NCBI GenBank assembly: GCA_963678235.1
Contig: OY782766.1
Coordinates: 62,001-126,000, forward strand
Direction of reading: 5' to 3'
DNA: 64,000 nucleotides
From: JABMQB01 sp963678235
Lineage (GTDB): Bacteria; Bacteroidota; Bacteroidia; Bacteroidales; Prolixibacteraceae
Shown here: in pieces, positions 42,705 to 48,982 of the stretch
How positions within the stretch are numbered: the stretch's first letter is position 1
Layout: every line of letters starts with the position of its first letter
Translations under genes and position numbers: made by a program
The notes under the pieces: model-generated
The model's database searches: none
What the model saw: only the letters and a program-made list of their open reading frames with translations
Told to the model about the DNA's origin: nothing

Positions 42705-42927
42705 TATATTTGAATTGAAATTTGAATTAATAATCAGTTTCAAAAAGGGAGGCGGTCGTTAGATTGCCGTCAGCGGACCACCTTCCCGATTTTTAATGTT
42801 GTAAATACAAACAATTTGTTTTTACATGGTGTAAATATACAAACATTTAATTTGTAATTACAAATTTTTGTAGAATTATTTTTATTAAAAACGCATATTT
42901 GTTTGTATATGCCTGAATTTCATTTGA
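42705..42927. promoter_or_regulatory. Divergent lysogeny-switch promoter/operator region
   Basis: The 223 bases between the Cro-like (-) and CI-like (+) genes contain four related dyads built on TGTA..TACA: TTGTAAATACAA at 42799-42810, TGTAAATATACA at 42830-42841, the perfect 14-bp palindrome TTTGTAATTACAAA at 42851-42864 and a half-site TTTGTA(TATG) at 42901-42911. Spacing is about 21-32 bases. They are good candidates for CI/Cro binding. A clear TAnnTTTG box could not be fixed for either promoter. Confidence 0.6.
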
Positions 42928-43329
42928 ATGGAAGAGCTTGTCAGAATAAACAAAGCAATAGATTATTTAAAAGAAAAAGGGAGGATTTCTAATCAGGCTG
43001 GTATAGCAAAAGACCTTGCTAGCAATAAATCAAGTATTTCATTGGCATTATCAGGAAATGAAAAATACTTGACAAAAAATTTCTTAAAAAGATTCTCAAC
43101 AACTTATGAGGAGATTAGTTTTGAGTGGTTGTTGGAAGGGGTCGGTCAAATGCTGACTAAAAGTGCAGGCAAGAATAACGAAATTGAGATTCTTAGGTCT
43201 GAACTCGATCAAGTTAAGGATGAACTAGAACTTGTCAAACAGAAATTAAATGGTGTAATGGCTTTTTTTGATATAAATGATATAAGTCAATCAGTTAGGG
43301 CTAAGGCCGCTGAGGGTAAAAAAGGATAG
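42928..43329 (+). CDS. CI-like phage repressor, short (no peptidase domain)
   Basis: 133 residues. The XRE-type HTH spans about 5-60 (INKAIDYLKEKGRISNQAGI, AKDLASNKSSISLALSGNEK, KNFLKRFSTTYEEISFEWLL), followed by a coiled coil (EIEILRSELDQVKDELELVKQK) for dimerisation and a basic C-terminus. This is the common compact repressor of Bacteroidota phages. There is no LexA-type peptidase domain, so induction is not by RecA self-cleavage. The last 39 bases overlap the convergent gene. Confidence 0.8.
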   Translation: MEELVRINKAIDYLKEKGRISNQAGIAKDLASNKSSISLALSGNEKYLTKNFLKRFSTTYEEISFEWLLEGVGQMLTKSAGKNNEIEILRSELDQVKDELELVKQKLNGVMAFFDINDISQSVRAKAAEGKKG

Positions 43330-43503
43330 GTCCATTTGGGAAATTGAAGCTGCATTTTTACGAAAAGCACGTTTAAATTCTTCCCTGAGCTGGTCTAATT
43401 CAAATAAAAGGATATCTGGGTCATAATCCCCGGATTCGTATTTTTCTCTCAGTTCATAAGCCCTATTTACTAGTTCTTTGATTTTTTGTGCCTCATTTTT
43501 CAT
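43291..43503 (-). CDS. Small coiled-coil protein convergent with repressor
   Basis: About 70 residues from ATG 43503 (a TTG at 43515 is also open), charged helix (LVNRAYELREKYESGDY, LLFELDQLREEFKRAFRK). Its 3' end overlaps the repressor gene by 39 bases on the opposite strand, so the two transcripts are antisense. Start overlaps the membrane protein stop by 11 bases. Function unknown; the strand overlap suggests mutual control. Confidence 0.5.
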   Translation of the reverse strand: MKNEAQKIKELVNRAYELREKYESGDYDPDILLFELDQLREEFKRAFRKNAASISQMDLSFFTLSGLSPN

Positions 43504-44071
43504 CTTCACTTTCAATATTGCGGGTAGACATTAGTTTTTTCCGGAGTATCATCAACTCCCTGTAAGCATTGACCGTTACTAGCCTATGCTGGTAATATAG
43601 TTTTAAGATAATAATCAATATGCAAATAATTATAAATGTTGGTATGGTGTGGATCATGTCCCATTCGTCAACGTATGCCTGTGAATCTTCGATTATGCCG
43701 TAAAACCTGAAAATTTGAACTGCAACACCTGACAAAAAAGCGAAACTTAGAACCCACTTTCTGGCAGCGTATGCCGCAATTATGTAAACAAGTGTTTCAG
43801 ATGTTTGCCCGGCTATCATCCATGCAAATGTATGCGCTGATAGCCAAAACCTATCTTCGAATGTAAAGGTGAAATAAACAGTTGGTGAATAAAAGTTTCC
43901 GATTTGAAACGATGGGATTATAAAATGTGGCTCCCATATTGCCACTTCCGGAATAAAAATATACCAGTACATGCAATATGGGATACCAGCAATGAAAAGC
44001 GCCAAAATACTACCCATTAGTGGGCGGCTTGATTTTGTCCTTGTCGATTTGAATCGTTTCGTCAATTTCAT
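43493..44071 (-). CDS. Multi-pass membrane protein in the lysogeny region
   Basis: 192 residues from ATG 44071 with about five hydrophobic segments (MGSILALFIAGIPYCMYWY; FWLSAHTFAWMIAG; LVYIIAAYAARKWVLSFAFL; IPTFIIICILIIILKLYYQH) and short loops. Position between repressor and attR suggests expression from the prophage, for example for superinfection exclusion or host conversion, but no family is recognised. Its 5' end lies inside the small lipoprotein gene. Confidence 0.6.
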   Translation of the reverse strand: MKLTKRFKSTRTKSSRPLMGSILALFIAGIPYCMYWYIFIPEVAIWEPHFIIPSFQIGNFYSPTVYFTFTFEDRFWLSAHTFAWMIAGQTSETLVYIIAAYAARKWVLSFAFLSGVAVQIFRFYGIIEDSQAYVDEWDMIHTIPTFIIICILIIILKLYYQHRLVTVNAYRELMILRKKLMSTRNIESEDEK

Positions 44072-44156
44072 CTCCAATTGTGCAACTTGAGGTAACTACT
44101 GCTAAAGCAAAAAATGCAACTAAGGTTGCAACTAATAAAAATGATCTTTTTTTCAT
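44010..44156 (-). CDS. Small lipoprotein, overlapping the membrane protein gene
   Basis: 48 residues from ATG 44156: a lipoprotein signal MKKRSFLLVATLVAFFALAV ending in VTSSC (lipobox, C25), then a charged tail (GDEIDETIQIDKDKIKPP). It overlaps the downstream gene's 5' end by about 62 bases in another frame and is the likely first gene of this small leftward unit. The lipobox argues for membrane anchoring. A nested lipoprotein beside a membrane protein recalls Rz1, but the partner is multi-pass. Confidence 0.65.
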   Translation of the reverse strand: MKKRSFLLVATLVAFFALAVVTSSCTIGDEIDETIQIDKDKIKPPTNG

Positions 44157-44342
44157 TGTGTGTAACTTATGTAAACGGCAATATCGCCAGCCACAAGTTA
44201 CTGTATGAAAAATAGACCGGGCAGCAATTTATGTATTTTTTTATTATGCTAAACAACAAATGTTCAAATAATTACAATTTGTCCCAAATTGGGAAGAAAT
44301 CAGGCTTTGCGCTGATAATGTATTAACCTTTAATTAAATAAA
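44157..44342. promoter_or_regulatory. Divergent intergenic region between two lipoprotein operons
   Basis: 186 AT-rich bases separate the leftward lipoprotein from the rightward one. A 13-base palindrome TCCCAAATTGGGA lies at about 44282-44294. Both promoters presumably sit here. I see no clear TAnnTTTG box. Confidence 0.4.
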
Positions 44343-44804
44343 ATGAAAAAAGTAATCTCTAAACTAAGAAAATTGAAAACTGTAAACATATTATCAGCAT
44401 CCATCATTCTTGTGATAATATGTAGTTGTACTTCCGGGAAGTTTTATGGAAAGCAAGTTTATTTCCTTGACTTTAGACCATACAACGATAAGGGCTTTTT
44501 AATGAGTACAACTGTGATCGGAGAAAAGTATGAAACGATAGGCGAGATATCTATCAAATGCAATTCTGGTTACATCGTTAATGAGAAAAAGCTTCAAATG
44601 TATTCAGGCAACACAACTCCTGTAATGACAATAAATCAAAAAACACCTAAGCAAGATTGGGATGTTAACGAGGTACTTGATGAACTTTATAAAGAAGCCA
44701 AATCATTAGGTGCAAACGGTGTTATAAATATAAAATTAACAAGTGAACAGGTATTGACTTTCACTGATTTTGAAATTACGGGATTGGCTATAAAAATTGA
44801 TTAA
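44343..44804 (+). CDS. Lipoprotein, YbjQ-like fold possible
   Basis: 153 residues. Signal with lipobox (ILSASIILVIICSC, C30), then a small beta/alpha domain: YETIGEISIKCNSGY, VNEVLDELYKEAKSLGANGV, INIKLTSEQ. The 'hG.i......A..lGAnaVi.i' pattern is that of YbjQ/SHOCT-associated or heavy-metal-binding-like domains. It lies between repressor and attR and is likely lysogenically expressed; function unknown. Confidence 0.65.
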   Translation: MKKVISKLRKLKTVNILSASIILVIICSCTSGKFYGKQVYFLDFRPYNDKGFLMSTTVIGEKYETIGEISIKCNSGYIVNEKKLQMYSGNTTPVMTINQKTPKQDWDVNEVLDELYKEAKSLGANGVINIKLTSEQVLTFTDFEITGLAIKID

Positions 44805-45329
44805 ATGATACCAACCTATTCACTACGTTTGATATTCCCTAATAGCCGATCAAAAGATTTTAAGCAAGCAATACAGCTTGCAGGTGAATTTAATGACTTT
44901 CAGAAAGGGGAGAAGACAAACATCGTAAGTATCAGCATGAGAGAGGTATTTGAAAAATGGGAATTTTTCAACCTCTTATTTTGGAGGACAGTAAAATGGA
45001 AAGGTACCATCCTTGAATGGGAACGCATGGAATTTCATTCACATACCGATAAAACCCGGATATTTTATGCACTTCAGCACGCCCATGTTAGTTATATCTG
45101 TTTCCTGGAAGACAAGATCAGGCAGTTGTACAAAATACCATTTGGAGAGATTAAATATGAAGAGCTGGACAAAAATGTCTATACCGAAGCAGATATGGAC
45201 TTGTTAATTGACACCTTCCAGATACTTCAGCGAAAAAAACAAGTTACCGTTGATGAATCACTGGAGGGTATTAAAGTCAGGGAGCGCCCACATTTCCTTC
45301 AAAACGATAAACAATTTGGGATAAAATGA
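44805..45329 (+). CDS. Uncharacterised protein at the prophage right end
   Basis: 174 residues, aromatic and charged (YSLRLIFPNSRSKDFKQAIQ, FEKWEFFNLLFWRTVKWKGT, ILEWERMEFHSHTDKTRIFYALQ). It begins directly after the lipoprotein stop, so it is co-transcribed with it. No motif recognised; not a recombinase (no R-H-R-Y set seen). Confidence 0.55.
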   Translation: MIPTYSLRLIFPNSRSKDFKQAIQLAGEFNDFQKGEKTNIVSISMREVFEKWEFFNLLFWRTVKWKGTILEWERMEFHSHTDKTRIFYALQHAHVSYICFLEDKIRQLYKIPFGEIKYEELDKNVYTEADMDLLIDTFQILQRKKQVTVDESLEGIKVRERPHFLQNDKQFGIK

Positions 45330-45490
45330 ACGATGAAATAATAGTAACAAAGAAGGATATCCAGATTGCATCATTAAGGAAGCAACTGCAGGAGGCAACA
45401 AAAAAAATCAATGCCCTGGAACTTGAAATTGCATATAAAGACAATGAAATAATCCGGTTAAAAAGCCTAACCGGGGACCGAAAAAAATAG
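45326..45490 (+). CDS. Small coiled-coil protein, last prophage gene before attR
   Basis: 54 residues from ATG 45326, overlapping the upstream stop (ATGA): MNDEIIVTKKDIQIASLRKQ, LQEATKKINALELEIAYKDN, EIIRLKSLTG. A clean heptad coiled coil. Function unknown. It ends 87 bases before the tRNA fragment. Confidence 0.6.
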   Translation: MNDEIIVTKKDIQIASLRKQLQEATKKINALELEIAYKDNEIIRLKSLTGDRKK

Positions 45491-45576
45491 CATGTTCTTT
45501 GAACTATCTTTGAACTTTAAAATTCAAATAAAAGTAACAAGCAGTATATCAGCTCGATATGAAGCAATGCTAACAG

Positions 45577-45620
45577 GCTTTGGGAGCAGGGGGTCGCAGG
45601 TTCGAATCCTGCTACCCCGA
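45577..45620 (+). other. attR: 3' half of tRNA-Pro(UGG) left by prophage integration
   Basis: The bases read GC-TTTGGGA-GCAGG (anticodon loop with TGG and the 3' half of its stem), variable loop, T arm GCAGG-TTCGAAT-CCTGC, acceptor 3' strand TACCCCG and discriminator A. The upstream sequence cannot complete the anticodon stem (CAGGC instead of CCTGC) or supply an acceptor 5' strand, so this is only the tRNA 3' half. This is what phage integration into a tRNA leaves at the far end; the intact tRNA gene should be at attL, left of the window. Confidence 0.85.
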
Positions 45621-45623
45621 CAG

Positions 45624-45653
45624 AAGGGAAGTCAAGAAAGGCTTCCCTTTTTT
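45624..45653 (+). terminator. Rho-independent terminator of the host tRNA gene
   Basis: Stem AAGGGAAG / CTTCCCTT with a 10-base loop and a T6 run. It follows the tRNA fragment by 3 bases and is the first host-derived element after attR. Confidence 0.85.
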
Positions 45654-46068
45654 GGTGTGCCGTGCATGGTAAATTACTAGGTGGTGCAAGTCCACTGTGG
45701 AGGTTTGTAGTAGCCAACCACTAGCTCAAGGCAAGGGTGCTTATCGTGAGATATAATCTGAAGGAAGCTGGGGGCAAAATTCCGACCCGAGGAACACGAA
45801 CATCATCAGGCATATCCGTTGGGATGAGTTTGCCAAACAAAACAAAGTCCAAATACTACACGGACAGCGGAGTGTAAATGATGTGGGTACATGGAATGAA
45901 AGTGATTTACCTTACCATGGGAGGTCTTGCAGACGTGTTGAAACAGGATGTATGAAACATGGTCGAAAAAGGTTTGCTGTGAGAAGTCAGCAGAGGTCAT
46001 AGTACCTCGTTTTTTTTTAACGAGAGAAGGACTGAACTTTAATCGACAGTATTAATGACTGTTACCAA

Positions 46069-47463
46069 ATGAAAGGATTACAACAGGAAATATCGAAAGA
46101 TACCTCCTTGCAGGAAGTAGGTGCGGAACACCGAGGTAATGCAAAAGGGTTTACTTCCATTTGGATAACTGAAAACAATACTGTAGCACTCCCCGAGGAA
46201 GATGGTTTATTAGGTCAGGTTTTGAACCCTTATAACCTAAACAAGGCTTATTTACAAGTCTGCAGGAATAAAGGGGGTCATGGAATTGATGGTATACCCG
46301 TGGAACTATTAAAGGGCTACCTCAAACAAAATGGGGCAGATCTGATAAAGCAGGTTAAATCGGGAAAGTACCGCCCCAATCCTGTACGCAGGGTAGAAAT
46401 TCCCAAAGATGGCAAATCAAAACGCCCTTTAGGTATACCTACGGTTGTTGACAGGATGATACAACAGGCGGTACATCAAGTTTTATCACCAATTTATGAG
46501 CGACAGTTTTCAAATAATAGTTTTGGTTTCCGTCCAAAACGAAGTACACACAAAGCCTTGTTTAAATGTAAGGATTTTATAGCCGAAGGTTATAAATATG
46601 CAGTTGATTTGGATATGGCAAAGTTCTTCGATACGGTAAACCACAGTAAATTAATTGAAATATTGTCTCGCACAATTAAAGATGGCCGGGTAATCTCATT
46701 AATCCATAAATATCTGAATGCAGGTGTTGTGGTAGAACATAAATTTGAAAAAAGTGTAGCAGGCGTTCCTCAAGGTGGGCCACTTAGTCCCCTGTTGGGC
46801 AATATAATGCTAAACGAACTCGACAAAGAACTCCATAAACGAGGACATAAATTTGTTCGCTATGCAGATGACCTTGTGATTTTATGCAAAAGCAAAAGAG
46901 CAGGAGAACGTATAAAGAACAGTGTAACCAAGTTTATAGAGGGGAGTCTTTTCTTGAAAGTAAACAGCGATAAAACTTCGGTGGTGTACTTTAACCAAAT
47001 TAAGTTCTTAGGCTACTCTTTTTATCAATCAAAAGGAGTAGTTCGTTTTCGTATTCATCCTCAAAGCATTGTTAAAATGAAATCGAAGCTTCGTTTATTA
47101 ACAAGCCGAAGTAATGGATGGGGAAACGAAAAGCGTAAGCGTGAATTATCACTATTCATAAAAGGATGGATTAACTATTACAAATACGCGGACATTCAAA
47201 AATTGCTTAAAAAGGTTGATAAATGGTATCGTCGCCGACTGCGGATGGTAATCTGGAAACAATGGAAAAAGGTCAAGACTAAATGGCGAAATTTAATTAA
47301 GCTCGGAATTAATAAATACCAAGCTTATGAATTCGCCAATACGCGTAAGGCTTACTGGCGCACTTCCAATAGTCCAATTCTTGCTTCCAGTATAACCAAT
47401 GAGCGTTTAAAGCGAGCTGGATATATTTTTATGTCCGATTATTATAAGCAGGTAAGAGTGTGA
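46069..47463 (+). CDS. ltrA: Group II intron reverse transcriptase/maturase
   Basis: 464 residues. RT blocks are in order: YNLNKAYLQVCRNKGGHGID, KRPLGIPTVVDRMIQQAVHQ, NNSFGFRPKRSTHKAL (RT2a/2), VDLDMAKFFDTVNH (RT3), GVPQGGPLSPLLGNIML (RT4), RYADDLVIL (YADD catalytic, RT5), IKFLGYSFY (RT6/7). The GIIM maturase region follows: WGNEKRKRELSLFIKGWINYYK and WYRRRLRMVIWKQWK, ending AYWRTSNSPILASS. No HNH endonuclease domain is present, consistent with ORF types that use nicked or ssDNA targets. Catalytic residues intact. Confidence 0.93.
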   Translation: MKGLQQEISKDTSLQEVGAEHRGNAKGFTSIWITENNTVALPEEDGLLGQVLNPYNLNKAYLQVCRNKGGHGIDGIPVELLKGYLKQNGADLIKQVKSGKYRPNPVRRVEIPKDGKSKRPLGIPTVVDRMIQQAVHQVLSPIYERQFSNNSFGFRPKRSTHKALFKCKDFIAEGYKYAVDLDMAKFFDTVNHSKLIEILSRTIKDGRVISLIHKYLNAGVVVEHKFEKSVAGVPQGGPLSPLLGNIMLNELDKELHKRGHKFVRYADDLVILCKSKRAGERIKNSVTKFIEGSLFLKVNSDKTSVVYFNQIKFLGYSFYQSKGVVRFRIHPQSIVKMKSKLRLLTSRSNGWGNEKRKRELSLFIKGWINYYKYADIQKLLKKVDKWYRRRLRMVIWKQWKKVKTKWRNLIKLGINKYQAYEFANTRKAYWRTSNSPILASSITNERLKRAGYIFMSDYYKQVRV

Positions 47464-47469
47464 TTGAGG

Positions 47470-47549
47470 AACCGCCTTGGTACGGATCCGTATGCCGGGT
47501 GGTGTGGGAGGTGCATCAGAGAGACTTTATTTTTTTATTTATCTCTCTG
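47470..47549 (+). ncRNA. Group II intron domains V and VI
   Basis: Domain V: ACCGCC (47471-47476) pairs with GGTGGT (47498-47503), with an internal UACG-GAUC-CGUA hairpin and a two-base-pair bulged middle, the 34-35 nt DV layout. Domain VI: CAGAGAGA (47517-47524) pairs with TCTCTCTG (47542-47549) around an AT-rich loop; the branch-point A would lie in the unpaired ACC following the stem. The intron ends shortly after. Confidence 0.8.
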
Positions 47550-47581
47550 ACCATCTACCCGATTTTGTAAGTTTCTGGTTG

Positions 47582-47596
47582 GCGGATTCTATCCGC
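47582..47596 (+). terminator. Small GC hairpin after the intron
   Basis: Stem GCGGAT / ATCCGC with a 3-base loop, followed by an AT-rich but interrupted T-run (ATTATTATTT). The other ~290 bases to the dehydrogenase gene are AT-rich with no gene seen. It may be the remains of a host element downstream of the tRNA gene. Confidence 0.4.
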
Positions 47597-47835
47597 ATTA
47601 TTATTTCAATAAAGATTCGCTCCAAATGCTTATAGTATGCTTTTCATTCCAATTGATGATTCCAATGAATATTGAATTTTGCATACAATTTCTAACTAAA
47701 TGATTCTCTATTTTGATGCAAATTTGTTACAAAACCTGATTTAAATTATTAAGATTTTTAGGATATCATATTCCCGATTTAATACCCTTTATTTATGAAG
47801 TTTTATCTAGAACACGATATTTAAAAGAATCATTA

Positions 47836-47867
47836 TTGTTGTTTTTGTCCATTCGATTGTATGTTTG
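47836..47867 (+). promoter_or_regulatory. Candidate Bacteroidota-type promoter for the dehydrogenase gene
   Basis: TTG at 47836-47838 and TATGTTTG (TAnnTTTG) at 47860-47867, with a 21-base spacer. The -7 box is a perfect match to the Bacteroidota consensus; 29 bases separate it from the ATG at 47897. Confidence 0.6.
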
Positions 47868-47896
47868 TAAAAGCATTAAAAATCAAATAAGATCAA

Positions 47897-48937
47897 ATGA
47901 AGACAATATTTTTGACCGGGATTCGGCAAATGGCAATGAAAGAGGTTCCAAAACCAATGCTGACCAATGATACGGATGTATTAATAAAAATGAAAGTATT
48001 GGGCGTTTGTGGTTCCGACATACATTATTACACCACTGGAAAAATAGGCAGCCAGGTAGTTCAGTACCCTTTCCCGGTTGGACATGAAGGTGCCGGAATG
48101 GTGGAAGCTGTTGGCTCAAAAGTAACCAATGTAAAAGTCGGGGACAGGATCGCCATTGAACCAGCCATGCCGTGCTGGGAATGTGACCAATGCCTTGCCG
48201 GAAGGCACAATACTTGCCGGAACCTGACATTTCTAGGATGCCCTGGACAAGCAGATGGTTGCTTGTCGGAGTATATTATAATGCCCGAAACCAGTTGTTT
48301 TAAAATTCCTGATTCCATGTCATACGACGAAGCGGCAATCTCTGAACCTTTGGCAATTGGGGTTTATGCTGTGAAGCTGGCTGAAAAAGTGAAAGATGCG
48401 AAAATAGGGATTTTAGGTTTTGGTCCCATCGGGATGAGTGTCCTGTTTGCAGCAGCTGCCAAAGGGGTAAAAGCAACTTTTGTTACCGATAAAATTGATG
48501 GCAGGCTTGCCATTGCTAAAGAGAATGGGGCATCATGGACTGCAAATCCCGATAAAACAGATGTGGTAGATTCAGCGCAAAAAGAGGTTCCCGAATTGCT
48601 GGATATCGTTTTCGAATGTTGCGGACAACAGGATGCCATGGACAATGCTGTTGACATGGTAAAGCCCGGAGGTAAGATCATGCTGATCGGGATTCCTGAA
48701 TTTGATTGCTGGAGCCTAAGTGCCGATAAAATAAGGCGTAAAGAAATTTGTATCCAAAATGTACGCAGGCAAAACGAAAGCGTACAGGAAACATTGGACA
48801 TGATTACCAATCAATTGGTTGATGTGAAACCAATGGCGACACATCATTTTGGCTTCAACGAAACAAAAGCTGCTTTCGACCTGGTAGCAGCTTATGGCGA
48901 TGGAGTGATGAAAGCTATGATTGATTTTGAAAAATAA
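47897..48937 (+). CDS. Zinc-dependent alcohol/polyol dehydrogenase (MDR family, sorbitol/xylitol-type)
   Basis: 346 residues. Catalytic zinc ligands: C38 (VCGSDIHYY), H63 and E64 (GHEGAGMVEAVG). Structural zinc: C93, C96, C99 and C107 (CWECDQCLAGRHNTC). The nucleotide-binding motif GILGFGPIG begins near residue 174. The short N-terminus and the GSDIHYYTTGKIG segment point to sorbitol/xylitol/L-iditol-type polyol dehydrogenases, which oxidise a secondary alcohol with NAD. The substrate is not determinable. Confidence 0.85.
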   Translation: MKTIFLTGIRQMAMKEVPKPMLTNDTDVLIKMKVLGVCGSDIHYYTTGKIGSQVVQYPFPVGHEGAGMVEAVGSKVTNVKVGDRIAIEPAMPCWECDQCLAGRHNTCRNLTFLGCPGQADGCLSEYIIMPETSCFKIPDSMSYDEAAISEPLAIGVYAVKLAEKVKDAKIGILGFGPIGMSVLFAAAAKGVKATFVTDKIDGRLAIAKENGASWTANPDKTDVVDSAQKEVPELLDIVFECCGQQDAMDNAVDMVKPGGKIMLIGIPEFDCWSLSADKIRRKEICIQNVRRQNESVQETLDMITNQLVDVKPMATHHFGFNETKAAFDLVAAYGDGVMKAMIDFEK

Positions 48938-48982
48938 GCCGGAAAAATTATATATTCCATTTTTGACTTTAAATTGACAATT

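Larger units (their letters stand above)
1..45621. mobile_element. Temperate siphovirus prophage, right-hand part (left end outside window)
   Basis: A continuous phage genome: packaging, head, tail, fibre and lysis genes on the + strand, a replication/recombination operon on the - strand, a divergent repressor, and a right boundary in a tRNA 3' fragment at 45577-45620. The left end and integrase are not in the window. The gene order and the long tape measure (1310 aa) indicate a long non-contractile tail; no sheath, baseplate wedge or Mu-type transposase is seen. A temperate lifestyle is inferred from the CI-like repressor and the tRNA attachment site. Confidence 0.93.
45655..47563 (+). mobile_element. 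Group II intron with reverse transcriptase/maturase
   Basis: The 5' end is GTGTGCCGTGC (GUGYG consensus) at 45655. The ribozyme shows conserved stretches such as GGAAGCTGGGGGCAAA and GAGGAACACGAAC, followed by GATGAGTTTGCCAAACA, then GAAGTCAGCAGAGGTCATAG before the ORF. Domains V and VI follow the ORF, and the 3' end ...CTACCCGAT is at about 47563. Total about 1.9 kb. Insertion is one base after the T-run of the tRNA terminator, the target preference of group IIC introns. Class is not certain from sequence reading. Confidence 0.88.

Noticed and set aside
45655..45655. An IS element at the prophage-host boundary
   Set aside because: No terminal inverted repeats or transposase; the element is a group II intron.
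45492..45680. A 62-aa open frame across attR
   Set aside because: It is the frame that always appears across tRNA T-arms and terminators (GSRGSQVRILLPR); the tRNA fragment and terminator explain the sequence.
46069..47463. Reverse transcriptase of a diversity-generating retroelement acting on the fibre genes
   Set aside because: The RT has the group II intron maturase region and is flanked by a 5' GUGYG end and domains V/VI; no template/variable repeat pair was seen near the fibre genes.
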